64,000 nucleotides of DNA from Paractinoplanes polyasparticus (lineage in GTDB: Bacteria > Actinomycetota > Actinomycetes > Mycobacteriales > Micromonosporaceae): contig NZ_JAHWFK010000007.1 in assembly GCF_019710575.1 (NCBI RefSeq), forward strand, positions 372,001 through 436,000, written 5' to 3'. The notes beneath the pieces are model-generated. The model was not told the origin of the DNA and ran no database searches. It saw nothing but the letters and a program-made list of their open reading frames with translations. A program made the position numbers and the translations under genes. The first letter of the stretch is position 1. Every line of letters starts with the position of its first letter. Of the stretch, positions 12,098 to 20,356 are shown in pieces.

Positions 12098-12149
12098 TCG
12101 ACCTCCTCGAGACTCGACGCACCCCAGGGTAGCGAGGCCGCCTGGGAAG

Positions 12150-12524
12150 TCAGTCGGAGTGGCCGACTTCCTGCCCGCCCGCAGCCAGCACCCTCGACAG
12201 GTTGTCGGTGGTGACGGCGGTGAGGCGAATGACGTTGCCGTTGTCGAGCAGGGCGGAGATCTGGCCACTGGGGTCGGGCGCCAGCTCGGTGATCCGTTCC
12301 CACGGCACCGTGGTGTTGCCGAACAGGGCGCGGACGCGCAGCCGGTCGGCGTAGACGTCGGTGCCGGCGCGCCAGGCCCAGACGAAGAAGGCCACCGGGA
12401 CCAGCAGGATCAGGGACCACGCCCAGGAGACGCCGGCGAGCGGAACACCGCTGACGAACGCGAGGACGGCGGCAACCATCAGGGCGCCGGTCTTGCGGAC
12501 GCGGAGCAGGGGCTTCGAACGCAC
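12150..12524 (-). CDS. Small membrane protein with bacterial PH-like domain
   Basis: 124 aa: a short basic N-terminus, two hydrophobic helices (about residues 13-48), then a bacterial PH-fold segment (VYADRLRVRALFGNTTVPWERITEL...GNVIRLTAV). This layout is typical of actinobacterial PH-domain membrane proteins of unknown function. GTG start with GGAGG 8 nt upstream. It sits just upstream of, and in the same direction as, the sugar-dehydrogenase lipoprotein, so the two may share a transcript. It is divergent from the BNR-repeat gene. Confidence 0.75.
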   Translation of the reverse strand: MRSKPLLRVRKTGALMVAAVLAFVSGVPLAGVSWAWSLILLVPVAFFVWAWRAGTDVYADRLRVRALFGNTTVPWERITELAPDPSGQISALLDNGNVIRLTAVTTDNLSRVLAAGGQEVGHSD

Positions 12525-12588
12525 GTCCTCATCCTCCCACCCACGCTGTGCGGCGTTTCTGTCGGACCCGGCGCGCATACTCGTGGCC

Positions 12589-13674
12589 ATGACAGTGCTT
12601 CTTGCGATCGGCACGCAGAAGGGCCTGTTCCTGGCCACCGGCGACGACGACCGCCGGGCCTGGCAGGTCGGCCCGGCTCTTTTCCCCGGCACGGCGGTCT
12701 ACACGATCGGCGTGGATCTTCGCGGCCCCCGCCCCCGCCTGCTGGCCGCGGTCGACAATTCCCACTTCGGCCCGAGCGTCGCGGTCAGCGACGACCTCGG
12801 CGCCACCTGGCACGAGCCCGAGTCCGCCCCCATCGCCTTCCCCGAAGACGCGGGGGCCGCGGTCGAGCGGGTCTGGCAGATCGTCCCCGGCAGCGCCGCC
12901 GAGCCGGGTGTGGTCTACGCGGGCACCCAGCCCTCCGCGCTGTTCCGCTCGGCCGACGGTGGCCGCTCGTTCGAGCTGGTCCGCGCGTTGTGGGAACATC
13001 CGCACCGCCCGCAGTGGGGCGCCGGGTTCGGCGGTCAGGCGATCCACACGATCCTGCCCCACCCCGGCGACCCGTCCCGTCTACTGGTGGCCATGTCGAC
13101 CGGCGGGGTCTACCGCTCCGGCGACGGCGGCGAGAGCTGGTCGCCGGCCAATCAGGGCATCAAGGCGTACTTCTTCCCCGACCCGTGGCCCGAGTTCGGC
13201 CAGTGTGTCCACCGCGTGGCCCGCGACGCCGGCGACCCCGAGCAGCTCTACGCGCAGAACCACCACGGCGTCTACCGCTCCACCGACGGTGGCGACAGTT
13301 GGCAGTCGATCGCCGGCACGCTGCCCTCCGACTTCGGGTTCCCGATCGTGGCCCACCCGCACCGCCCCGGCACACTGTGGAACTTCCCGCTCATCGCCGA
13401 CAGCGAGCGCCACCCCACCGGGCTGCGCTGCCGGGTCTACCGCTCGACCGACGCCGGCGAGAAGTGGGAACCACAGCATGAGGGCCTGCCCGATGGCCCC
13501 TACTACCCGGTCGTGCTGCGCGATGCGATGTGCGCCGACAGCCTCGACCCGGCCGGCGTCTACTTCGGCACCCGGGCCGGCGAGGTCTTCGCCACCAACG
13601 ACGAGGGCGAGACCTGGTCGACCGTGGTGACCCACCTGCCCGACGTGCTCTCGGTGCGGGCGGTGGCGGTCTGA
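12589..13674 (+). CDS. BNR/sialidase-like beta-propeller repeat protein
   Basis: 361 aa with repeated Asp-box-like units (SxDxGxTW forms such as VSDDLGATW, SADGGRSF, SGDGGESW, STDGGDSW, STDAGEKW, TNDEGETW), which form a sialidase/VPS10-type propeller. No signal peptide is visible, so it is probably cytoplasmic despite its resemblance to exo-glycosidases. No catalytic Tyr/Glu/Arg set can be assigned. Its stop overlaps the start of the MoaD/ThiS-like gene by one base (TGATG), so the two are translationally coupled. Function unknown; the pairing is the best clue. Confidence 0.8.
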   Translation: MTVLLAIGTQKGLFLATGDDDRRAWQVGPALFPGTAVYTIGVDLRGPRPRLLAAVDNSHFGPSVAVSDDLGATWHEPESAPIAFPEDAGAAVERVWQIVPGSAAEPGVVYAGTQPSALFRSADGGRSFELVRALWEHPHRPQWGAGFGGQAIHTILPHPGDPSRLLVAMSTGGVYRSGDGGESWSPANQGIKAYFFPDPWPEFGQCVHRVARDAGDPEQLYAQNHHGVYRSTDGGDSWQSIAGTLPSDFGFPIVAHPHRPGTLWNFPLIADSERHPTGLRCRVYRSTDAGEKWEPQHEGLPDGPYYPVVLRDAMCADSLDPAGVYFGTRAGEVFATNDEGETWSTVVTHLPDVLSVRAVAV

Positions 13675-13943
13675 TGCCGGTGCTTCTGGTGCCGGGCGTG
13701 CTGCGGGCCGAGGCCGGCGGCGCGTCCCGGCTCGAGGTCGCCGCGGCGGGCACGCTCAGTGCGGTGCTGGCCGAGGTCGGCGAGCGCTGGCCGCTGCTGT
13801 CCCGCCGCATCCGCGACGAGCGTGGCGCCCTCCGCCGCTACGTGAACATCTTTGTGGACGGTGAGCAGGCCGCCCTCGAGACGCCGGTCGCACCGGGTTC
13901 CGAGATCCAGGTCCTGCCCTCGGTGGCCGGCGGCTCCCGTTGA
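13674..13943 (+). CDS. MoaD/ThiS-like ubiquitin-fold sulfur carrier protein
   Basis: 89-aa beta-grasp protein (LLVPGVLR...AAAGTLSAVLAEV...RRYVNIFVDG...PGSEIQVLPSVAGG). Family members carry sulfur as a C-terminal Gly-Gly thiocarboxylate made by a ThiF/MoeB-type enzyme. Here the Gly-Gly is followed by Ser-Arg, so either processing would be needed or the tail is not used for thiocarboxylation. It is coupled to the preceding BNR-repeat gene. No adenylating enzyme, moaE or thiG gene is nearby, so the pathway (molybdopterin, thiamine, cysteine or protein modification) is undetermined. Confidence 0.8.
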   Translation: MPVLLVPGVLRAEAGGASRLEVAAAGTLSAVLAEVGERWPLLSRRIRDERGALRRYVNIFVDGEQAALETPVAPGSEIQVLPSVAGGSR

Positions 13944-14081
13944 CTGTTCGGCGTCCATAGCCGACGCTGCGGAGGTGCGCGGGCGTAACACGCGGCCGTA
14001 ACCTGTTCGAGGGACGCTCGTTGTCCGGAGCAGACCCCGCACCATCCCTGATCCGACGAGAATCCGGGAGGATCCGTCGAC

Positions 14082-16703
14082 GTGCCAGCGCCGCCCCCCA
14101 CGCGCACGCACACCGCCCGGCCCCGACGCCGGGCGATGTCGTTGGGCGTACCCCTGGCCGCGGCCCTCGTGCTGCTGACGGGCTCCGCCGGCCTGCTCCC
14201 GGCCCCGCTCGCGCTGGCTGCCGGCGTCGGCGGCTGCGGCCTGTGGGCCACTTTCCACCTGGTACGGGCCGCCCTCTCGATCCACCACGCCGACCAGTCC
14301 TTCGTGGCGTGCCGCGGGGCCGGCTTCGTGGGCCTGGGCGCGCTCGCCTCGGTCGTAGCCGTGCTGTTCACGCTGTTCTCGCCGCCGGCGGTGGGCGTGT
14401 GGGTGACCGTCGCGTTGGGCCTGGCCGCGGCCCTGTACGCGACCGGCACACTGCTGCTGTCCAGCTCCGCCACGGGGTGGGTGGTGCATTCCCGGCGCGC
14501 CTTCGACGGCCTCGGTCTGGGTGTCAGCCTCGCCTTCGCCGCCTATCTGCTCACCCCGGCCGACGTGGCCCGCCCGAGCGCCGTGTCGGTGGTCGCGGTC
14601 GGCGCTACCGGCGCCGCCATCGTGCTGGTGGCGATCCTCCGCGGCCGGCCCAGGCGCCGGCCCGCGGTCCACTGCGGCATCGGGGCGATCCTGGTGCTGA
14701 GCGGGCTCGGCACGATCGCCGTCGGCACGAGCGGGGCCGTCCTGGCTCTCGCCGGCCTGCCCATCGTCGCCGGCCTGGCCCTGACCGTCGAGGGCGGCAC
14801 CCGGCGCGACCTGCCCGCGGTGCCGCCCGAGCCCCGCAACCCCGACCAATACCTGGCCAGCTATCCGCTGCTCGCCGTGCCGGCCGGGGTGGGCGTGCTG
14901 GCCGCGATCTGGCACCTGATCATGGTGCGGACGTTCGACCCCACCAGCATCATCCTGGGCATCGCGATGGTGGCCGTGCTGGCGATGCGCGAGCTGCTCG
15001 TAGTGCACGACATCCGGCGTTACGCGGGCCAGTTGCAGACCGCCGAGGCTCATTTCCGTTCTTTGGTCGCCGGAGCCACCGACCTCACCCTGGTGCTCGA
15101 CCGCGATCTGCGGATCACCTGGCAGTCCCCGGCCGCGTCCCGCCTGTTCGGGCTCGACGACGACGAGGTGGTGGGCCGCGGCTTCATCGAGCTGATCCAC
15201 CCCGACGACGTCGAGGGCGCGCGTGAGGTGATCGCCGCGGTGCTCGCCGGGGAGGGCGCCGACGGGCCACCCGCGCTGGTCGCGGCCCGGCTGCGCGACG
15301 GCGCCGAGATGTGGCGGGAGACCGAGTCGACCATCGCCGACCAGCGTTCCGTGCCCGAGGTGGCGGCGCTGGTGGTGCACGTGCGCGACATCGGCGAGCG
15401 CCGGCACCTGGAGCGGACGCTGCACAAGCTGTCGTCCACCGACCAGCTGACCGGCCTGGCCAACCGGCGGGCGCTGATGCGCGAGCTGCTGGCCCACCGC
15501 CGCCGCGCCGGTCAGCCGGGCACCCTGCTGGTGATCGACCTGCACGGTCTGGCCGAGATCAACGACAGCCGGGGCCGCGAGACCGGCGACGCGGTGCTGA
15601 TCGAGGTCGGCCGCCGCCTGCGCGGCCTGCTCAGCGGGGACGACCTGCCGGCCCGGCTCGGCGGCGACGAGTTCGCCGTGCTCACCACCGACGGCGCCGT
15701 GCTGGCCTACGCGCTGGCCAGCCGCATCGCGGCCGCGGTGGCCGAGCCGTTGCAGCTGCCGGGCTCGATCGTCGAGCTGCACACCAGCATCGGCCTGGCC
15801 GAACTGGCCGGCGGCGAGGATTCCGACGAGGTGCTGCGCCACGCCGACCTGGCCCGGCGGCGGGCCCGCCAGCTCGGCATCGACCGGGTCGAGTGGTACG
15901 ACCCCGACGTCGAGATGCAGCTCAACCGCCGCATGGATCTCGAGCGTGAGCTGCTGGGCGCGGCCGACCGGGGCGAGCTCGACCTGGTCTTCCAACCCGT
16001 GATCGATCTGCGTGACGACCAGCCGGTGGGGGTCGAGGCGCTGCTGCGCTGGCGGCATCCGCAGCTCGGCACGATCCTGCCCAACGAGCTGCTGCCGATC
16101 GCCCGGGCCGTGGGCATCTCGGCCGAGCTCGACGAATGGGTGCTCGACGCGGCCTGCAAGCATCTGTCGGCCTGGACGGGCAGCGACAACGGCTTCTGGC
16201 TGTCGGTCAACGTCTCGCCGCGCGAGCTGCTGACCGCCCGCTTCCCCGACCGGGTGGCTTCCACCCTCCGGCGGCACGGCGTGGCCCCCGAACGCCTGGT
16301 GGTCGAGGTGGCCGAGGCGTGGATCGCCGAGGACGTGCCCGCGGTCGTGGCCTCCCTGGCCGGGCTGCGCAAACTCGGCGTACGGGCGGCGCTCGACGAC
16401 TTCGGCGCGGGCCAGGCCTCGCTGTCCCACCTGCGCCGCCTGCCGGTCGACATGCTCAAGCTGCACGCGTCGTTGTCGAGCACGACGCCCGCGACCGGCC
16501 CCGGCACCGGCCCGGCGGTGATCGACGTCGTGGTCAGCCTGGGCCGGCGCCTGGGTCTCGAGATCGTGGCCAAGGGGCTCGAGACCCGCGAGCAGTGTGA
16601 GCGCGCGGCCAAGGCCGGCTGTCTGTACGGGCAGGGTTTCGTGCTGGGCCACCCGGCCCCGGCCGAGCGCATCGAGGCCTACCTGGAGACGCACCGCAGC
16701 TAG
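14082..16703 (+). CDS. Membrane PAS-GGDEF-EAL protein with atypical EAL site
   Basis: 873 aa. The first about 300 residues form eight to ten hydrophobic segments (7TM/MASE-like sensor), followed by a PAS domain (about 320-440, SLVAGATDLTLVLDRDL), GGDEF with intact RLGGDEF (about 527) and EAL with EALLRW (about 652). In the EAL domain, NVSP, EVAE, LDDFGAG and LK are retained, but the canonical AEG near the C-terminus reads AKG (residue about 831) and the KID motif reads KLH. The GGDEF site looks intact while the EAL site may be weak or regulatory. GTG start with GGAGG 10 nt upstream. It converges on the lacI-type gene with a 3-nt gap. The ligand of the PAS or membrane sensor is unknown. Confidence 0.9.
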   Translation: MPAPPPTRTHTARPRRRAMSLGVPLAAALVLLTGSAGLLPAPLALAAGVGGCGLWATFHLVRAALSIHHADQSFVACRGAGFVGLGALASVVAVLFTLFSPPAVGVWVTVALGLAAALYATGTLLLSSSATGWVVHSRRAFDGLGLGVSLAFAAYLLTPADVARPSAVSVVAVGATGAAIVLVAILRGRPRRRPAVHCGIGAILVLSGLGTIAVGTSGAVLALAGLPIVAGLALTVEGGTRRDLPAVPPEPRNPDQYLASYPLLAVPAGVGVLAAIWHLIMVRTFDPTSIILGIAMVAVLAMRELLVVHDIRRYAGQLQTAEAHFRSLVAGATDLTLVLDRDLRITWQSPAASRLFGLDDDEVVGRGFIELIHPDDVEGAREVIAAVLAGEGADGPPALVAARLRDGAEMWRETESTIADQRSVPEVAALVVHVRDIGERRHLERTLHKLSSTDQLTGLANRRALMRELLAHRRRAGQPGTLLVIDLHGLAEINDSRGRETGDAVLIEVGRRLRGLLSGDDLPARLGGDEFAVLTTDGAVLAYALASRIAAAVAEPLQLPGSIVELHTSIGLAELAGGEDSDEVLRHADLARRRARQLGIDRVEWYDPDVEMQLNRRMDLERELLGAADRGELDLVFQPVIDLRDDQPVGVEALLRWRHPQLGTILPNELLPIARAVGISAELDEWVLDAACKHLSAWTGSDNGFWLSVNVSPRELLTARFPDRVASTLRRHGVAPERLVVEVAEAWIAEDVPAVVASLAGLRKLGVRAALDDFGAGQASLSHLRRLPVDMLKLHASLSSTTPATGPGTGPAVIDVVVSLGRRLGLEIVAKGLETREQCERAAKAGCLYGQGFVLGHPAPAERIEAYLETHRS

Positions 16704-16706
16704 GCG

Positions 16707-17720
16707 CTAGCGCGGTGGGGCTGTGCTGCCCCTCGGGGTGAGGTGGGCCGTGCCGGCCTCGACGTTGCTGACCTGCTTGCCGTCGATGGCGGCCAGCAGC
16801 TCGCGGGCGGCGTGGGCGCCGTACTCGGCGATGTCCCGCGACAGGGCGGTCAGCGGCGGGTGGACCAGGCTGCACAGTGGGGAGTCGTCCCAGGCCACAA
16901 TGGACAGGTCGCCCGGCACGGACAAGCCCATCTCCTGCGCCACGGCGAGCCCGGCCACGGCCATCACGTCGTTGTCGTAGATGACCGCGGTGGGCCGGTC
17001 GGCGCCGATCAGCAGGCGGCGGGTGGCCCGGCCGCCCTCTTCGCCGGTGTAGTCCGACGGCATCGTGACCGCCTCGTTGAGGCCCAGTGAGGTGCAGACC
17101 TCTTCGAACGCCCGGGTCCGGGTGCGGGTGTGCAGCAGGTCGGGCAGGCCGCCGACCCGGGCTATCCGGCGGTGGCCGAGCGCCACCAGGTAGCGCACGG
17201 CTTCGGTGATCGCGCCGGCGTCGTCCGACCAGACCTGGGCGATCTTGCCGGTGTCGCCGGGGCCACCGATGACCACGGCCGGCAGCTGGAGCTGTTGCAG
17301 CACGGGGATGCGGACATCGTTCTCGCGCAGGTCGGTGACGATCACGCCGTCGATGCGGCGCTCGCCCCACCAGCGGCGGTAGACCTCGACCTCCTGCTCG
17401 GGGGTGGCCACGACCTGCAGGGTGAGGGCGTACGAGCGGGCGGCCAGTTCGGCCTCGAAGCCGCTGATCAGGCCCATGAAGAACGGCTCGATGCTGAGGA
17501 TCCGCGCCGGGCGGCACAGGGTGAGGCCGACGGCGCGCGCGCTGGCGCCGGACAGTGCCCGGGCGGCGCTGTTCGGATTGAAGCCGATCTCCTGGGCGAT
17601 GGCCACGATGCGTTGCCGGGTCGCCTCGGAGACGCCGGGCTGGCCGTTGAGCGCGTACGACACCGCGCCCTTCGACACACCCGCCCGCCGTGCGATATCG
17701 GCGATCGTGGGCCGCTTCAC
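16707..17720 (-). CDS. LacI family repressor of the mannoside operon
   Basis: 337-aa LacI-type regulator: N-terminal HTH (TIADIARRAGVSKGAVSYALNG) with the hinge helix region NPNSAARALSG, then a periplasmic-binding-like sugar sensor. It is divergent from the solute-binding protein/permease/beta-mannosidase operon and very probably represses it, releasing DNA on binding a mannoside breakdown product. Two imperfect palindromes with a CG centre lie in the shared intergenic region and fit LacI operators. GTG start. Target assignment is inference from position; the family call is certain. Confidence 0.93.
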   Translation of the reverse strand: MKRPTIADIARRAGVSKGAVSYALNGQPGVSEATRQRIVAIAQEIGFNPNSAARALSGASARAVGLTLCRPARILSIEPFFMGLISGFEAELAARSYALTLQVVATPEQEVEVYRRWWGERRIDGVIVTDLRENDVRIPVLQQLQLPAVVIGGPGDTGKIAQVWSDDAGAITEAVRYLVALGHRRIARVGGLPDLLHTRTRTRAFEEVCTSLGLNEAVTMPSDYTGEEGGRATRRLLIGADRPTAVIYDNDVMAVAGLAVAQEMGLSVPGDLSIVAWDDSPLCSLVHPPLTALSRDIAEYGAHAARELLAAIDGKQVSNVEAGTAHLTPRGSTAPPR

Positions 17721-17776
17721 TCGGTCTCCTCTGTTCCCGCCGAGCCTACCGGCGGAGTTTACCGGCGCTGGAATCG

Positions 17777-17790
17777 GTAGAGCGCTCTCA
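17777..17790. promoter_or_regulatory. Candidate LacI operator O1 near the lacI-type start
   Basis: GTAGAGCGCTCTCA contains the perfect 10-bp palindrome AGAGCGCTCT with the CpG centre typical of LacI-family operators. It lies about 57 bp before the regulator's own start codon, suggesting autoregulation. Confidence 0.6.
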
Positions 17791-17916
17791 CGCGGATCTA
17801 GGCCGAGATGAACGAACGGCGGCGGCTCGGATTGATCGGTTAAGTGTCAGCGGACACACCGGACTTTGTAAACAGTGATGACCCATAAAGACCGATTCAT
17901 CCCGCTTAAAGAGTAC

Positions 17917-17930
17917 TGACAACGCTGCCA
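17917..17930. promoter_or_regulatory. Candidate LacI operator O2 before the mannoside promoter
   Basis: TGACAACGCTGCCA is an imperfect palindrome in which every mismatch is a purine-purine exchange between half-sites, matching the LacI-family pattern TGNCANCGNTGNCA. It ends about 21 bp upstream of the -35 box of the transport operon. Confidence 0.6.
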
Positions 17931-17951
17931 GATCAACCTCGTAACACGGTA

Positions 17952-17980
17952 TTGACAGTCATGGACCTCCGTCATAGCGT
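17952..17980 (+). promoter_or_regulatory. Promoter of the mannoside uptake operon
   Basis: TTGACA, 17-bp spacer, TAGCGT: a near-consensus vegetative actinobacterial promoter about 50 bp before the solute-binding protein gene. The remaining 310-bp intergenic region (17721-18030) holds two operator candidates and no other gene. Confidence 0.8.
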
Positions 17981-18030
17981 CTCCACAACTTATCCGGTTC
18001 AGTAAATTTTCTCCGCCGTGGAGGCGCGTA

Positions 18031-19320
18031 ATGAGACGGACTGTGCGGGCGGCTGTCGCCGGTATGGCGGCGACCCTTCTGATCGCGGGCTGCAGTGGGC
18101 AGAGCCTCGAGGGCAAGGAAGACACGAGCAACGGCGCGGCCGGTGAGCAGATCACGCTCAAGGTCAACTTCTGGGGCGACATGGGCCTGGACGCGCTCAA
18201 GGCCAAGTACGAGAAGGACCACCCGAACATCAAGATCGTGCTGAACACGGGCGAGTTCAACGCCCAGCACGAGGACCTGCAGAAGAAGCTGGTAGCCGGC
18301 TCGGGCGCCCCGGACATCTCGGCGGTCGACGAGGGCTTCATCGTCCAGTTCCGCAACCAGGCCGACAAGTTCGTCAACCTGCTCGACAAGGGCGGCGCCG
18401 ACTTCGAGTCGAAGTACCTGGACTGGAAGTGGAAGGCGTCCATGTCGGCCGACGGCAAGCAGATCGGCCTCGGCACCGACGTCGGTGGCCTGGCCATGTG
18501 CTACCGCAGCGACCTGTTCGAGAAGGCCGGCCTGCCCAAGGACCGCGATGCCGTCTCGAAGCTGTGGACGAACTGGGACGACTTCATCAACGTCGGCAAG
18601 CAGTACACCGCCAAGACCGGCAAGAAGTTCATCGACTCCGGCACCAACATGTTCAACCCGGTGCTGGCCCAGCAGCCCGTCGGCTTCTACGACGAGCAGG
18701 AGCAGCTGCAGATGAACGGCGGCCCGAAGGTCGCCTTCGACGTGAGCATGAAGGCGATCGACGCCGGTATCTCGGCCAACCTGGCCAGCTTCCAGCCCAA
18801 CTGGAACCAGGGCTTCAAGAAGGACCAGTTCGCCGTGCTGGCCTGCCCGGCGTGGATGCTCGGCCACATCCAGGAGACCGCGCCCGACCAGAAGGGCAAG
18901 TGGGACATCGCCGCGATCCCGGGCGGCGGCGGCAACTGGGGCGGTTCCTGGTGGACCATCCCCTCGCAGGGCAAGAACGTCGACGCCGCGGCCGAGTTCG
19001 TGAAGTGGATGGTCCAGCCGGAGCAGCAGATCGAGGTCTTCAAGACCGTCGGCAACCTTCCGTCGCAGCCCGCCCTGTACAAGGACCCGGCGGTGCTCGA
19101 CTACAAGAAGGAGTTCATGAGCGACGCGCCCACCGGTCAGATCTTCGCCGCCACCGCGGAGAGCCTCAAGCCGCAGTACCTGGGCAAGAAGAACGGCCCG
19201 ACCCGGGTGGCCGTGGAGAACGTGATCACCCGCGTGCAGCAGGGCGGCCTCAAGTCGGACGCGGCCTGGGCCGAGGCGGTCAAGCAGGCCGAGAAGGTCG
19301 CGAAGACCGGTAAGGCCTGA
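18031..19320 (+). CDS. ABC sugar transporter solute-binding lipoprotein
   Basis: Extracytoplasmic binding protein of a CUT1-type carbohydrate importer, 429 aa. The N-terminal signal ends in a lipobox (LLIAGC), so it is anchored to the outer face of the membrane. The mature part has the type-1 SBP fold (LKVNFWGDMG, GSGAPDISAVDEGFI, GTDVGGLAMCYRSDLF, FAVLACPAWMLG, GNWGGSWWTIPSQ). ATG with GGAGG 6 nt upstream. First gene of an operon with two permeases and a beta-mannosidase, so the ligand is probably a beta-mannoside or manno-oligosaccharide. No ATPase is encoded here; CUT1 systems in actinobacteria commonly share one elsewhere (MsiK type). Confidence 0.93.
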   Translation: MRRTVRAAVAGMAATLLIAGCSGQSLEGKEDTSNGAAGEQITLKVNFWGDMGLDALKAKYEKDHPNIKIVLNTGEFNAQHEDLQKKLVAGSGAPDISAVDEGFIVQFRNQADKFVNLLDKGGADFESKYLDWKWKASMSADGKQIGLGTDVGGLAMCYRSDLFEKAGLPKDRDAVSKLWTNWDDFINVGKQYTAKTGKKFIDSGTNMFNPVLAQQPVGFYDEQEQLQMNGGPKVAFDVSMKAIDAGISANLASFQPNWNQGFKKDQFAVLACPAWMLGHIQETAPDQKGKWDIAAIPGGGGNWGGSWWTIPSQGKNVDAAAEFVKWMVQPEQQIEVFKTVGNLPSQPALYKDPAVLDYKKEFMSDAPTGQIFAATAESLKPQYLGKKNGPTRVAVENVITRVQQGGLKSDAAWAEAVKQAEKVAKTGKA

Positions 19321-19330
19321 CCCATTCGAT

Positions 19331-19358
19331 GGCGGGGCGGTTCGTGGGCCGCCCCGCC
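19331..19358 (+). promoter_or_regulatory. Intergenic hairpin between solute-binding protein and permease
   Basis: Perfect 10-bp stem GGCGGGGCGG / CCGCCCCGCC with an 8-nt loop, 10 nt after the SBP stop codon. It probably stabilises the SBP transcript or partly terminates transcription, giving more binding protein than permease. No U-tract. Confidence 0.75.
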
Positions 19359-19375
19359 TCCCTTTAGGAGTGGCC

Positions 19376-20356
19376 GTGTCCCTCACCGAGCTCCGCCCGG
19401 CTTCGCATCGGCAGGTCCCGCCGCCGGGCCCGGGCAAGACCAAGCACTGGCTCTACCGGTTCGACACCAAGACGATCCCGTACGTCTTCATCTCGCCCTT
19501 CTTCATCCTCTTCGCGATCTTCGGCATCTTCCCGCTGATCTTCAACGGCGTCGTCGCGCTGCGGAACTGGCGGCTCGACGACCCGACGCTGACCGGGTGG
19601 GCGGGCTTTGCCAACTTCGAGCGGCTGCTCACCGACGAGGACTTCTGGAACGCCCTGGGCAACACGTTCGGCATCTTCATCCTGTCCTCGGTGCCGCAGC
19701 TGCTGGCCGCGCTGATCATCGCGAACCTGCTCAACCGCAGGCTGCGGGGCACCACGTTCTGGCGGATCGGCATCCTGCTGCCGTACCTGACCCCGGTCGT
19801 CGCCTCGACCCTGGTCTTCGCGATCTTCTTCGCCCGCGACAACGGACTCGCCAACTGGTTCCTGTCGCTGGTCGGCTTCGGGCAGGAGACCCCGCTCGAC
19901 TGGCGGGCGCAGAAGTGGAGCGCCTGGATCGCCATCGCGACGATGGTCAACTGGAAGTGGATCGGCTACAACGCCCTGCTCTACCTGTCGGCGATGCAGT
20001 CGATTCCCAAGGACGTGTACGAGGCGGCAGCAGTCGACGGCGCCGGCCCGTGGCGGCAGTTGTGGCAGATCACCGTGCCCATGATCCAGCCGGTCGTGGT
20101 GTTCACCGTGATTCTGTCGACCATCGGGGGGCTGCAACTGTTCAACGAGCCGATGATGTTCGACGAGAACCCGCAGTCGGCCAGCGGCGGCTCCGACGGT
20201 CAGTTCCAGACCATCGCGCAGCTGATCTACAAGGTCGGCTGGAAGGACCTCGACCTCGGGTACGCCGCGTCGATGTCGTGGGCCCTGTTCCTGATCATCC
20301 TGGTCGTGGCCGGGATCAACTTCGCCCTGACCCGGCGCATCGGAGGTGGCCGATGA
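19376..20356 (+). CDS. ABC sugar transporter permease, MalF type
   Basis: 326-aa inner-membrane permease with six predicted helices and the cytoplasmic EAA loop (VYEAAAVDGAGPWRQLWQITVPMIQP) that docks onto the ATPase. A cytoplasmic N-terminus of about 30 residues precedes the first helix. I chose GTG at 19376, 5 nt after AGGAG; a second GTG lies at 19370. The stop overlaps the next permease start (ATGA). Confidence 0.93.
   Translation: MSLTELRPASHRQVPPPGPGKTKHWLYRFDTKTIPYVFISPFFILFAIFGIFPLIFNGVVALRNWRLDDPTLTGWAGFANFERLLTDEDFWNALGNTFGIFILSSVPQLLAALIIANLLNRRLRGTTFWRIGILLPYLTPVVASTLVFAIFFARDNGLANWFLSLVGFGQETPLDWRAQKWSAWIAIATMVNWKWIGYNALLYLSAMQSIPKDVYEAAAVDGAGPWRQLWQITVPMIQPVVVFTVILSTIGGLQLFNEPMMFDENPQSASGGSDGQFQTIAQLIYKVGWKDLDLGYAASMSWALFLIILVVAGINFALTRRIGGGR

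Noticed and set aside
9617..12214. 865-codon + strand frame antisense to two lipoprotein/phosphoesterase genes
   Set aside because: No domain, composition typical of antisense frames in GC-rich DNA, and opposite to genes with clear motifs.
13560..16694. 1044-codon - strand frame
   Set aside because: Shadow of the PAS-GGDEF-EAL gene; no recognisable motif.
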